Source: an uncultured Erythrobacter sp.
GTDB taxonomy: Bacteria > Pseudomonadota > Alphaproteobacteria > Sphingomonadales > Sphingomonadaceae
Direction: 5' to 3'
Assembly: GCA_947488325.1 (NCBI GenBank)
Contig: CANKYZ010000001.1
Coordinates: 434,001-498,000 of the forward strand
Length of the DNA: 64,000 nucleotides
Both the position numbers and the translations under genes were made by a program. Of this stretch, positions 17,915-26,353 are shown one piece after another; positions within the stretch are counted from its first letter, which is position 1; each line of letters starts with the position of its first letter. The notes under the pieces are model-generated. The model was not told the DNA's origin and ran no database searches. It saw only the letters and a list, made by a program, of their open reading frames with translations.

Positions 17915-19405
17915 GTGAGCGCGCACATGCCCAGATCAGCATCGCTCGCACCGCTTTTCGCGACGGCAAAAATGTCGCTACGCGATGCTTTGCAGCGCCT
18001 TGATGAAACTGGCGGAGGCCCGCTTTTGCTGGTCGATGATGCGGGCCGATTGCAGCGAATGGTGACCGATGGAGATTTGCGGCGCTTGATCCTTGCCGGA
18101 TGCAGTCAGTCCGCGACACTCGATGAATTGCCCACCGGTAATCCTATCACGGCCAGCATGGACACCTCTATTGTAGACCTTGATGCCCTGTTTGAGCGCG
18201 GGCAGGTAACTGCCATCCCTCGGCTTGATTCAGCAGGCGTTCCGCGAGTGTTGGAACGGCGCGACAGTTCAGGACCAATCCTGCTTTCCACGCCGCATCT
18301 TGGCGATCTTGAACAAAAATTCGTAAAGCAAGCATTTGACACAAACTGGATCGCGCCACTTGGGCCGCAGGTCGAAGGGTTCGAGAGTGAATTGGCCGAG
18401 TATAGCGAAAACGGCCAGGTTGCCGCGCTGTCCTCGGGGACATCTGCGCTCCATTTGGGACTGATATTATTGGGCGTGAAGGACGGCGACCGGATCTATT
18501 GTCCCAGCTTTACCTTCGCCGCGTCAGCCAACCCGATCCGTTATGAACGGGCCATTCCGGTGTTTATCGATTCAGAGTTAGACACATGGAATATGTCACC
18601 TGCCGCACTCGAACGCGCGCTGGTGCGGGATAAGGCGCGTGGCACGCTGCCAGCGGCAGTTATCATCGCCAATTTGTATGGTCAGTCGGCCGATATGGAC
18701 GCACTGATTTCGCTATGTGATGCTTATCGGGTTCCGGTGCTGGAAGATGCTGCGGAATCATTGGGGGCGAGCTATAAAGGGCGCAAATCTGGCTCCTTTG
18801 GAAAACTGTCGGCATTCTCTTTTAATGGCAACAAAATCATAACCACATCAGGCGGTGGTGCGCTGTGCTGCGATGATGAAGAACTGATCGCACGAGCGCG
18901 GTTCCTGTCGACACAGGCACGCGAACCCGCTGCGCATTACGAACATCGCGAGATTGGATTCAATTACCGAATGAGCAACATCCTTGCCGGGATCGGACGC
19001 GGCCAGTTGAAAGTGTTGGATGAGCGGGTTCGCCGCCGGCGCGAGATATTTGAACTGTACCGCGATGCTCTGGACGGAGTCGAAGGGATCGATTGGATGC
19101 CTGAGCCAGAGGGGTATTTTTCAACTCGCTGGCTCACCGCAGCTACATTCAGCCGGGATTGCGGGCTTGATCGCACGCGCATTCTGAATGGGCTTCAATC
19201 CGTCGGTATCGAAGCGCGGCCATTGTGGAAACCGATGCATTGTCAGCCCGTATTCCAAGCTTACGAATACGAACCTCACAGCGAGAACCGTTCGGTCAGC
19301 GATGAATTGTTCGAGAGCGGGCTGTGCCTTCCTTCAGGTTCGAATATGTCGGATGCTACTGTCCTGAGGATCGCCGAACAGATCCGCTACTTGGCTGAAG
19401 GGTAG
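17915..19405 (+). CDS. CBS-pair domain fused to DegT/DnrJ/EryC1 aminotransferase (LegC/PglE-like)
   Basis: A 496-residue two-part protein. Residues 20-115 form a CBS-pair domain (SLRDALQRLDETGGGPLLLV, MVTDGDLRRLILAG, TGNPITASM) like that at the N-terminus of PtmE-type nonulosonate nucleotidyltransferases. Residues 125-496 are a PLP aminotransferase of the sugar class: ALSSGTSALHLGLILLG, YCPSFTFAASANPI, EDAAESLGASYKGRKSGSFG, the PLP lysine in FSFNGNKIITTSGGG, and FNYRMSNILAGIG. It most likely aminates the C4-keto sugar from the dehydratase at 34236, giving UDP-4-amino-4,6-dideoxy-GlcNAc. The start is GTG 17915 (ATG 17927 possible). Confidence 0.88.
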   Translation: MSAHMPRSASLAPLFATAKMSLRDALQRLDETGGGPLLLVDDAGRLQRMVTDGDLRRLILAGCSQSATLDELPTGNPITASMDTSIVDLDALFERGQVTAIPRLDSAGVPRVLERRDSSGPILLSTPHLGDLEQKFVKQAFDTNWIAPLGPQVEGFESELAEYSENGQVAALSSGTSALHLGLILLGVKDGDRIYCPSFTFAASANPIRYERAIPVFIDSELDTWNMSPAALERALVRDKARGTLPAAVIIANLYGQSADMDALISLCDAYRVPVLEDAAESLGASYKGRKSGSFGKLSAFSFNGNKIITTSGGGALCCDDEELIARARFLSTQAREPAAHYEHREIGFNYRMSNILAGIGRGQLKVLDERVRRRREIFELYRDALDGVEGIDWMPEPEGYFSTRWLTAATFSRDCGLDRTRILNGLQSVGIEARPLWKPMHCQPVFQAYEYEPHSENRSVSDELFESGLCLPSGSNMSDATVLRIAEQIRYLAEG

Positions 19406-19410
19406 AGGCC

Positions 19411-20268
19411 ATGTCGAATTCTGTTCCCACACTCTGCACGGTTCTTATCACTGCCAACCCTGAACTTGCCGCCTCTGCGGAGAGGGCGGGTGTGGGCCGG
19501 ATTATGGTTGATCTTGAACGCAACGGAAAATTTGAACGCCAGAAATTGCGCGACACCTGGATCAGTAAGCACCGGATTGAGGATATTGCACCGGTCGCAC
19601 GCGCTGTTTCGTCCTGTGACGTAATGGTCCGGATCAACCCCCTCTACGATGGCAGTGCGGACGAGATCGACCATGCCGTTAATGGCGGTGCGGATTGCAT
19701 CATGCTACCGATGTTCCGTTCGATGGAGGAAATCGAACGGATGGGCGAACTGATCGCAGGGCGGTGCCGGTTTGTCCCCTTGGTCGAAACTGGCGACGCC
19801 TTTTCGATCATAGAAAAAGTCGCCCAATCAGATACTGTGGATGAGACCTTTATTGGACTCAACGATCTGCATATTTCGCTGGGGCTGGATTTCATGTTTC
19901 AGCCACTCGGAGAGGGCTTGCTAGACACTGTATGCCAAAAGCTACGAACTATAGGTAAGCCGTTCGGATTTGGCGGTATCGCCCGGATTGGCGAGGGTGA
20001 TTTGCCCGCAGAGTTTATTGTCCGCGAACATGCCCGACTTGGCTCAACACGGGTCAATCTTTCGCGCACCTTTGCCCGCGAAGGCGAAGGGGGCAGCATT
20101 GTTGGCGATGCTCCTATTCTGGAACGTGAAGTGTGCCGTCTGCTAAAGTTGTATGATGATGCTTTGGCGGCTTCACATGGCGATTTACAGGCCAATCGGG
20201 ATGAAGTTCGACAGCGTATCGAAGGCATTGTCGAACGCATTCAGGCCCGTCGGGACGGCGCGTCATGA
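19411..20268 (+). CDS. HpcH/HpaI aldolase/citrate lyase family protein in sugar operon
   Basis: A 285-residue TIM-barrel protein of the pyruvate-dependent class II aldolase/citrate lyase family. Metal-ligand segments are in place: VPLVETGDAFSIIEKV (Glu) and TFIGLNDLHISLGLD (Asp). The N-terminal RIMVDLERNG replaces the family IDLEHG. It could form or split a C-C bond with pyruvate or a related oxoacid. Its role beside an aminotransferase and a phosphoglycosyl transferase is unknown; making an unusual acyl or ulosonate part of the glycan is a guess. It starts five bases after the aminotransferase and its stop overlaps the next ATG (ATGA). Confidence 0.82.
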   Translation: MSNSVPTLCTVLITANPELAASAERAGVGRIMVDLERNGKFERQKLRDTWISKHRIEDIAPVARAVSSCDVMVRINPLYDGSADEIDHAVNGGADCIMLPMFRSMEEIERMGELIAGRCRFVPLVETGDAFSIIEKVAQSDTVDETFIGLNDLHISLGLDFMFQPLGEGLLDTVCQKLRTIGKPFGFGGIARIGEGDLPAEFIVREHARLGSTRVNLSRTFAREGEGGSIVGDAPILEREVCRLLKLYDDALAASHGDLQANRDEVRQRIEGIVERIQARRDGAS

Positions 20269-20819
20269 AGCGGATATTTGACATTGTAGTTAGCGGGCTG
20301 GCATTGGCCGTCTGTGCTCCAGTGCTGCTTGCGCTTATGATCTGGATCAAGCTGGATAACCCGGGTCCGGCGATATTTCGTCAGACGCGGATTGGTCGGG
20401 ACTGCACGCCGTTTGTAATCTACAAATTACGCAGCATGATCGTCGAAGCGCAGCAGCGTGGCGGCTATTCAACGCCAACTGGTGATCCGCGCATAACCCG
20501 CGCCGGGGCATTTGTGCGCCGAACTAGCCTTGATGAGCTGCCGCAGCTTTTCAATGTACTGCGCGGGGATATGAGTCTGGTTGGACCGCGCCCAGACACG
20601 CCGATGCAGCAAAGCAATTATACCGCAGAGGATTGGCAACGTCGCCACCGGGTTCGTCCCGGCATAACCGGTTTAGCGCAGGCGCGACTGCGCTCCTCTG
20701 CTACCGCAGAACAGCGGCTTGCGCTCGATCTGGAATATGCCGGCAATGCTGGTTTGCGTCGGGATTTTGCGATCCTGTTTGAAACCGTTCGAACTCTTTT
20801 TAGGCGCGAGACCGTCTGA
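20265..20819 (+). CDS. Phosphoglycosyl transferase, PglC-type (initiating sugar transferase)
   Basis: A monotopic phosphoglycosyl transferase that attaches the first sugar phosphate to undecaprenyl phosphate at the inner membrane. The 184 residues contain one re-entrant hydrophobic helix ([20 protein letters not shown]) and the catalytic core: [50 protein letters not shown] and [13 protein letters not shown]. The short form without an N-terminal membrane domain is the PglC class, which prefers UDP-diNAc-bacillosamine, a sugar this locus can make. Its ATG overlaps the aldolase stop. Confidence 0.92.
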   Translation: MKRIFDIVVSGLALAVCAPVLLALMIWIKLDNPGPAIFRQTRIGRDCTPFVIYKLRSMIVEAQQRGGYSTPTGDPRITRAGAFVRRTSLDELPQLFNVLRGDMSLVGPRPDTPMQQSNYTAEDWQRRHRVRPGITGLAQARLRSSATAEQRLALDLEYAGNAGLRRDFAILFETVRTLFRRETV

Positions 20820-20821
20820 GT

Positions 20822-22642
20822 ATGTGCGGCATTTCAGGATTCTGGTCGTTCACAGGCCGCAGCGTAGCGATTGACAGGATTGCGGCAATGTCGCGCGCTC
20901 AGGGCCACCGGGGCCCGGATGGTGACGGTGTGTTCAGCAATGGCCGCCTATCACTCGCAAACCAACGGCTCGCCATCATCGATGTCGAAAACGGCGATCA
21001 GCCTTTCGTCTCCGCAGATGGCGCGGTGGCGCTGGTGCAGAATGGCGAGATCTTCAATTACATCGAGCTGGCAAAGGAACTGCGCAGTGAGGGCGTGCAG
21101 CTTGAAACACAGTCCGATACCGAAGTGTTGCTCAGCGCTTATTTGCATTGGGGCCCAGAATTTGTGCGGCGGCTCAACGGCATGTTCGCAATCGCCATTT
21201 GGGACAATCGCGACCAAACCTTGCGTCTGTATCGGGACCGGATCGGGGTAAAGCCGCTATTCTACACTGAAACCGGCGACAGCTTCGCCTTTGCATCAGA
21301 GATCAAATCGATCCTCGCCGCTGGGATTGAACCGCGCCTAGATAAGCAAGCACTCGATCTGTTTTTGACGTTCAATTACGTGCCGCCGCCACACACTGCC
21401 TTTCACGGGATTCGCCACCTCCCGCCCGGTTGCATGGCGGAATTGCGGGCGGGCAGTCCGATACAAGTTAAGCGGTGGTGGTCTTTAACAGACCGTGAAA
21501 TGGCGACTCGTACCGAGGCCGATTGGTCGGGCGAATTCCTCGATTTGTTCGAAGACGCCGTGCGATTGCGCCTGCGATCTGACGTGCCGTTTGGCGCATT
21601 CCTATCTGGCGGGGTCGATTCGACAAGCGTGGTTGGATTTATGGCGCGCAACATGGATCGGCCCGTCCGCACCTTCTCGATCGGCTTCGATGATCCGCGC
21701 TTTGACGAAACAGCCAGTGCGCAGCTGGCGGCGTCGCGGTTTGGCACCAATCATATTGCCGAAATTGTTGAGTCCGACATGGTCAGCGCATGGTCTAATG
21801 TCATCTGGCATCTCGACCAACCGCATGGCGATGTGTCTTTCATGCCGACCAGACGCGTGGCGGAACTTGCGTCGCGTCATGTTAAAGTTGTCCTGACCGG
21901 CGATGGCGGAGATGAGTTGTTTGCGGGCTATGACAAACATCGCGATTTCTTTGCGCATCGGCCTGAGACAGAAACCGACGCACAGTTCCGCGCGGCCTAT
22001 CTAGGCAATATCTCGCTGTTTGATCCAGCGGAGAAGCGCAGACTGTACCTCCCTGAATTTGCGGAAGAAGTTGATGAAGCAGCGCCGGCCAATCTGCTCA
22101 AAAGCCACTTCGATCAAAGCGCACATTGGGACCGGCTAAACCAAGCGCTGAACATTGATATGCAGTTGTTGTTGCCGGGCAACAATCTAGTAAAACCAGA
22201 CCGGATGGGCATGGCAGAGGCCGTAGAGGCCCGCACACCGATGCTTGATTACCGAATGATGGAATTCGCCTTTACGATGCCGGCTGAATTTAAGTTGCGC
22301 GATGGCGAGACCAAATATCTGTTCAAGAAATCGGTCGCTCCGATGATTGGCGCAGATCTGGCCTATCGTAAAAAACAGATGTTCACTGTGCCGATTGGCG
22401 AATGGTTCAAGGACCGGCTTGCTCCGGTTGCGCGCTCCACATTGCTGGGCAATGATTCGATCACGCGGACCCTGTTCGATAGCAGCCGGGTGGGCGCCTA
22501 TCTGGATGCGCATGTCGCAGGCACCGAAAACCGCACACGAGAGATCAGGGCGCTGATGGCGATTGAGTTATGGGCACGCGAATTCTTGGATCGCTCCAAG
22601 GATGCGTCTAGCGCGGGGGCACAATTCACTGATGCTGCCTGA
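20822..22642 (+). CDS. asnB: Asparagine synthase (glutamine-hydrolysing) family amidotransferase
   Basis: A 606-residue two-domain enzyme. The N-terminal Ntn glutaminase starts at the catalytic cysteine (MCGISGFWSF) and includes RGPDGDGVF and VQNGEIFNY. The synthetase domain has the pyrophosphatase loop FLSGGVDSTSVVGF and VVLTGDGGDELFAGYDKH. It may make asparagine, but such proteins inside glycan operons often amidate the carboxyl group of a uronic acid (WbpS type), which would fit the uronate epimerase at 14419. It begins two bases after the phosphoglycosyl transferase and overlaps neuA by 11 bases. Confidence 0.93.
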   Translation: MCGISGFWSFTGRSVAIDRIAAMSRAQGHRGPDGDGVFSNGRLSLANQRLAIIDVENGDQPFVSADGAVALVQNGEIFNYIELAKELRSEGVQLETQSDTEVLLSAYLHWGPEFVRRLNGMFAIAIWDNRDQTLRLYRDRIGVKPLFYTETGDSFAFASEIKSILAAGIEPRLDKQALDLFLTFNYVPPPHTAFHGIRHLPPGCMAELRAGSPIQVKRWWSLTDREMATRTEADWSGEFLDLFEDAVRLRLRSDVPFGAFLSGGVDSTSVVGFMARNMDRPVRTFSIGFDDPRFDETASAQLAASRFGTNHIAEIVESDMVSAWSNVIWHLDQPHGDVSFMPTRRVAELASRHVKVVLTGDGGDELFAGYDKHRDFFAHRPETETDAQFRAAYLGNISLFDPAEKRRLYLPEFAEEVDEAAPANLLKSHFDQSAHWDRLNQALNIDMQLLLPGNNLVKPDRMGMAEAVEARTPMLDYRMMEFAFTMPAEFKLRDGETKYLFKKSVAPMIGADLAYRKKQMFTVPIGEWFKDRLAPVARSTLLGNDSITRTLFDSSRVGAYLDAHVAGTENRTREIRALMAIELWAREFLDRSKDASSAGAQFTDAA

Positions 22643-23348
22643 CGTGCTCGCCTTGATACCAGCACGTGCCGGATCAAAGCGTATTCCAGGCAAGAACGCT
22701 CGATTGCTGGGCGGAAAAGTGCTCGCGCAATGGACATTTGACGCAGCCCTATCGTCTCAGCGGATTGGTAAAATTCTGCTCTCGACCGACGATGCGGAAT
22801 TGGCCGAACTCGCAAAAGAATCAGACATCGCTGTGCTGGACCGGCCCGTTGAATTGGCGGGCGATCACGCGACTAGCGTCGATGTTGCGCTGCACGCGCT
22901 TGATAGCGAACGTGCGGCCGGACGGAATTGGGAAGTGCTATGCCTGCTCCAACCCACATCCCCATTCCGCGATGCTGGCCGGATCGATGAAGGCTTGGAA
23001 TTGCTGTCCAGTAGACCTGACATTGCTGCCATTGTTGGTGCGGCGACGCCTGCTCACCACCCGCTCCATTGCCTGATCGAAAATAAAGACGGCCATCTCG
23101 TGCAAGTCGCCGCTGTCGACGACCAAGAGACGACCTCGCGCAGCCAAGATTTCCCGTCCGCATGGGCGCTGACGGGATCCCTTTATGCAATCCGTAACGC
23201 TGTGCTGCGCGAACACCGATCATTCCTGCCACCCGCTTGTCTGCCGCTCGCCTGCGATGCGCCGGGAGAAAGCATCGACATCGATTGGCCGCAAGATTTT
23301 GAGCGTGCAGAGGCGCATTTGCAGGCCCTTCAGGCGCGATCTCGATGA
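22632..23348 (+). CDS. neuA: CMP-nonulosonate (acylneuraminate) cytidylyltransferase, NeuA/LegF-like
   Basis: Activates a nonulosonic acid with CTP, giving the CMP-sugar donor. The start MLPDVLALIPARAGSKRIPG carries the mononucleotide-binding motif. GKILLSTDDAELAELAKESD, CLLQPTSPFRDAGRIDEGLE and the C-terminal ESIDIDWPQDFERAE (Asp-rich metal motif) match the family. At 238 residues it has the usual catalytic domain only. ATG 22632 lies within the end of asnB. Given the LegC-like and PglF-like enzymes of the locus, the likely substrate is a legionaminic-type acid rather than N-acetylneuraminate. Confidence 0.9.
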   Translation: MLPDVLALIPARAGSKRIPGKNARLLGGKVLAQWTFDAALSSQRIGKILLSTDDAELAELAKESDIAVLDRPVELAGDHATSVDVALHALDSERAAGRNWEVLCLLQPTSPFRDAGRIDEGLELLSSRPDIAAIVGAATPAHHPLHCLIENKDGHLVQVAAVDDQETTSRSQDFPSAWALTGSLYAIRNAVLREHRSFLPPACLPLACDAPGESIDIDWPQDFERAEAHLQALQARSR

Positions 23349-24631
23349 AGCGGGTGCTTGGTTCCACCGCTTTGCTGCTCGCGATCACGTTCAGTTCAAA
23401 GTTGATTGGCTTTGTTCGGGAACTGATCCTGCTGGAATCGCTGGGCATTGGGGTGCAGCTTGACGTGTTCGTCGTCCTTTACGGACTGGTGAATTTGCTG
23501 TCCGGGGCGCTGGGCATTTGCATCGTGACCAGCCTGACGCCGATTGCAGGTGGATACCGGACACGGCGCGGCACATTGCAATTGATGAAAGAAAGCGTGT
23601 CTGTGGGATTGCTTGCGGGCTTTGCAGCACTGGTAGCTTCAATTACTTACATGCTGTTTGCGGGCGGACCGCAGGCTTCCGATTTGTGGCCAGTTGCGTT
23701 GATTGTTCCGATGGTCGTCCCATTTGCGTTGATTGCCGAATATCAGGTCGCGTTGTTCCTATCGCGCGGACAGCGCGCTCCGGTGATCGCAGGCAATCTG
23801 ATCATTTCTGTCCCCTTGGCTGCGGCGCTGCTGCTGTTTGACCTTGATATCGTCGCCTACGCGGTAGGCCTCGCGCTCAGCTTTATGCTCCGGGCGGTCA
23901 TATTTACGCTGTTGCTTATGCGCAGTGCTGCGCCTGATCAAAACAGCGATCTAGAGCAGCAATCTGCGCTGTTCAGCACCCGGCTTGGCCGCACAATGGC
24001 CGGTGGATCAGCCATGTTAGCGATAGCAGCCGTGGCTGTGACGGCGCAGATGGCAGCGCGCGAATTGGCCGATGGGGAGGCCACTTCTGTTGCATATGGT
24101 TTGAAGATCCCGCAGTTCATCATCACGTCGATCTGGTTTGTGCTGGGCACGGGCTTTTTCGCAAGGTTGGTCACGCGCGGCACTCAGGGCGCAAAGCGCA
24201 ATATTGCGCTCTATTCAGCGCTCAATCTGATCTTGGCCGTTGGAGCTTGCGTTGCTGTGCTAGCGTTACCCCGGTTTCTGGACTTGGATCATCCTGCCAG
24301 ATCGTCTGAGATTGTCTTGATAATTGCAGTCAGTATTCCATTCCTACCCTTGATTATCCTAACTCCGCTTGCCGAAATGACACAGCGACTGCTGGCCACG
24401 GCGGACCATCATTTTCTGGTCCTGACAGTGACTGTGGCGATTTTGGTTGGCGGTTTCGCGGCGCAGGCCGTCGCAATCAGCACGGCATCAATAATCGTGC
24501 TTTCATGGTCGCCAACGATGGGCGGCATTCTGGGAGCAGTGGTTTGCTTGGTCATACTCCTGCGTTACCCTCTCGCCGTTCCCGGCTCCGAGCCTAGAGA
24601 TGAGAAGAAGCCTTCCAATGCACCATCCTGA
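23345..24631 (+). CDS. MurJ/MviN-like polysaccharide flippase (Wzx role)
   Basis: A 428-residue inner-membrane protein with about 12 hydrophobic segments. The N-terminus (ITFSSKLIGFVRELILLESL) matches the MurJ family signature. As no other Wzx-like gene is present, it probably flips the undecaprenyl-linked repeat unit across the membrane. Conserved charged residues inside membrane segments (for example Arg in GFVREL) fit the export-cavity arrangement of MurJ. It is slightly short for MurJ (usually about 510), lacking the last two helices. The ATG overlaps the neuA stop (ATGA), and the 3' end overlaps neuB. Confidence 0.85.
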   Translation: MKRVLGSTALLLAITFSSKLIGFVRELILLESLGIGVQLDVFVVLYGLVNLLSGALGICIVTSLTPIAGGYRTRRGTLQLMKESVSVGLLAGFAALVASITYMLFAGGPQASDLWPVALIVPMVVPFALIAEYQVALFLSRGQRAPVIAGNLIISVPLAAALLLFDLDIVAYAVGLALSFMLRAVIFTLLLMRSAAPDQNSDLEQQSALFSTRLGRTMAGGSAMLAIAAVAVTAQMAARELADGEATSVAYGLKIPQFIITSIWFVLGTGFFARLVTRGTQGAKRNIALYSALNLILAVGACVAVLALPRFLDLDHPARSSEIVLIIAVSIPFLPLIILTPLAEMTQRLLATADHHFLVLTVTVAILVGGFAAQAVAISTASIIVLSWSPTMGGILGAVVCLVILLRYPLAVPGSEPRDEKKPSNAPS

Positions 24632-25673
24632 ACCTGCGATCACAATCGGAAATCGCCGCATCTCGGCCATCGATCCGTGCTACATCATAGCGGAAATTGG
24701 CGTGAACCATGACGGCGATATCGATGTTGCACATGCGATGATCGACGCGGCTCATGAATGCGGCGCAGACGCAGTGAAGTTCCAGACGTTTCGCACAGAA
24801 GCGAACATTCTGATTGACGCGCCAAAGGCCGATTATCAGCAGCGCCAAACCGGCGAAGGCAGCCAGTTCGACATGGTGCGAAAACTGGAACTGGCCTTTG
24901 AGGATTTCACTGAACTCAAGCGCCACTGCGATGCGATTGGAATCGAGTTTCTCACCACAGCCTTCGATCCCGCAGCGCTAGATTTTGTTATCTCGCTTGC
25001 ACCCGTTTGCCTTAAATGGCCGTCGGGAGAGATCACCAATCTGGCGCTGTTGCGGCAGGCTGCCAGCTCTGGCCTGCCCGTGTTGTTATCGACTGGCATG
25101 GCAAGCCTTGGCGACATCGACCGCGCCGTCGAAGAGCTGCGAGGGCACTGCGACTACGTCACGCTCCAATGTGTGTCAGATTATCCTGCGGCCTTAGAAG
25201 ATCAAAACCTGCGTGTTCTGTCCAGTTTTGCCTCTTCTTTTGGATGCCCAGTTGGCTTTTCCGACCATACGCTTGGCTCTGCTGCTGCAATTGCAGCGCG
25301 CGCATTGGGCATGGCGGTGTTGGAGAAGCACTTCACACTTGATGCGTCGAGTGCCGGTCCGGATCACGCGGCTTCGATGGAGCCGGATGAATTTAAGGCG
25401 ATGGTTGCAACCTTGCGAGCTTTGGAAAAAGGTCTTGGCGATGGAATCAAACGTCCCGTCACGGCGGAATTGTCGACGCGTAAAGTCGCGCGTAAAAGTC
25501 TTGTCTTTGCCAATGATCTGCTCGCGGGCCACAGGCTATCGGCAGAGGATTTGTTGGCAAAGCGACCCGGCGATGGGCTGGGTCCGGAACATCTGGACCT
25601 TATCATGGGGAAGCGGCTGTTGGACGATGTCGCGGCGGACCAGAGGGTGCAATTGGGCGATTTGGGGGAGTAA
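24600..25673 (+). CDS. neuB: N-acetylneuraminate/legionaminate synthase family protein
   Basis: Condenses phosphoenolpyruvate with an N-acylated mannosamine-type sugar to form a nine-carbon nonulosonic acid. The TIM barrel has CYIIAEIGVNHDGDIDVAH, CGADAVKFQTFRTE, LKWPSGEITNLALL, VLLSTGMASLGDI and FSDHTLGSAAAI. The C-terminal SAF (antifreeze-like) domain begins near RKVARKSLVFANDLLAGHR and ends with HLDLIMGKRL. With NeuC and the dideoxy-sugar enzymes of this locus it is most likely LegI-like (2,4-diacetamido-trideoxy-mannose as substrate). The start is ATG 24600 or ATG 24618, both inside the flippase gene's end. Confidence 0.93.
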   Translation: MRRSLPMHHPEPAITIGNRRISAIDPCYIIAEIGVNHDGDIDVAHAMIDAAHECGADAVKFQTFRTEANILIDAPKADYQQRQTGEGSQFDMVRKLELAFEDFTELKRHCDAIGIEFLTTAFDPAALDFVISLAPVCLKWPSGEITNLALLRQAASSGLPVLLSTGMASLGDIDRAVEELRGHCDYVTLQCVSDYPAALEDQNLRVLSSFASSFGCPVGFSDHTLGSAAAIAARALGMAVLEKHFTLDASSAGPDHAASMEPDEFKAMVATLRALEKGLGDGIKRPVTAELSTRKVARKSLVFANDLLAGHRLSAEDLLAKRPGDGLGPEHLDLIMGKRLLDDVAADQRVQLGDLGE

Positions 25674-25678
25674 GCACG

Positions 25679-26353
25679 ATGGCAGCTATGAGGATGCTGG
25701 GCGTCTATGGTGCTGGTGGATTTGGCCGGGAAGTCATGCCGGTCCTGACGCAATGGGCCAACACGCACATCCCAGCGACAGAGGAGTGGCGAGCGGTCTT
25801 TATCGACGATGCAGTCGATGAACATGTTTCCGGCAGTTATGATGTCCTTACACTTGATCAATTCGCGCGGACAGACGCTGCGTCGCACGAGGCTGTTCTG
25901 GCGGTTGGGAGCGGGTCACTCCGGCGCAAGCTGGCGGACAAATGTGGCGCTGCCGGTGTCTCTCTGGGAAGTGTTGTTGCATCCAATGCGATGGTGCTCA
26001 GCAATGTTGAGATGGGGGAGGGTGCAGTGCTCTGCCCCTTCTCAATGGTGACGTCCGACACCAAAATTGGGACTCTATTTCAGGCCAATATCTATGCCTA
26101 TGTCGCACATGATTGCATTGTCGGTGATCTGGTCACTCTTGCGCCAGGCGCAAAGGTGAATGGCAATGTCGAAATCGGCGATGAAGTCTATATCGGGACC
26201 GGCGCTGTCCTTCGGCCGGGGCAGCCAGGCAATCGGTTGAAAATCGGAAATGGTGCAGTGATCGGCATGGGTGCGGTCGTCACCAAAGATGTTGAGCCCG
26301 GTGTGACGGTTGTCGGAAATCCTGCCAAACCACTTTCACGGCAACGCAGATGA
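25679..26353 (+). CDS. Sugar O/N-acetyltransferase, NeuD/PglD type
   Basis: A 224-residue acetyltransferase. Residues 5-60 form a small Rossmann part (MLGVYGAGGFGREVMPVL). Residues 100-215 are a left-handed beta-helix of hexapeptide repeats (NVEMGEGAVLCPFSMVTS, ANIYAYVAHDCIVGDLVTLA, GNVEIGDEVYIGTGAV, AVIGMGAVVTKDVEPG). The active-site histidine of the PglD class is probably the one in YVAHDCIVGD. In this pathway it would acetylate the 4-amino group to give UDP-diNAc-bacillosamine (LegH/PglD step); an O-acetyltransferase role (NeuD) is the alternative. GGGGGAG lies eight bases before the ATG. Confidence 0.9.
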   Translation: MAAMRMLGVYGAGGFGREVMPVLTQWANTHIPATEEWRAVFIDDAVDEHVSGSYDVLTLDQFARTDAASHEAVLAVGSGSLRRKLADKCGAAGVSLGSVVASNAMVLSNVEMGEGAVLCPFSMVTSDTKIGTLFQANIYAYVAHDCIVGDLVTLAPGAKVNGNVEIGDEVYIGTGAVLRPGQPGNRLKIGNGAVIGMGAVVTKDVEPGVTVVGNPAKPLSRQRR

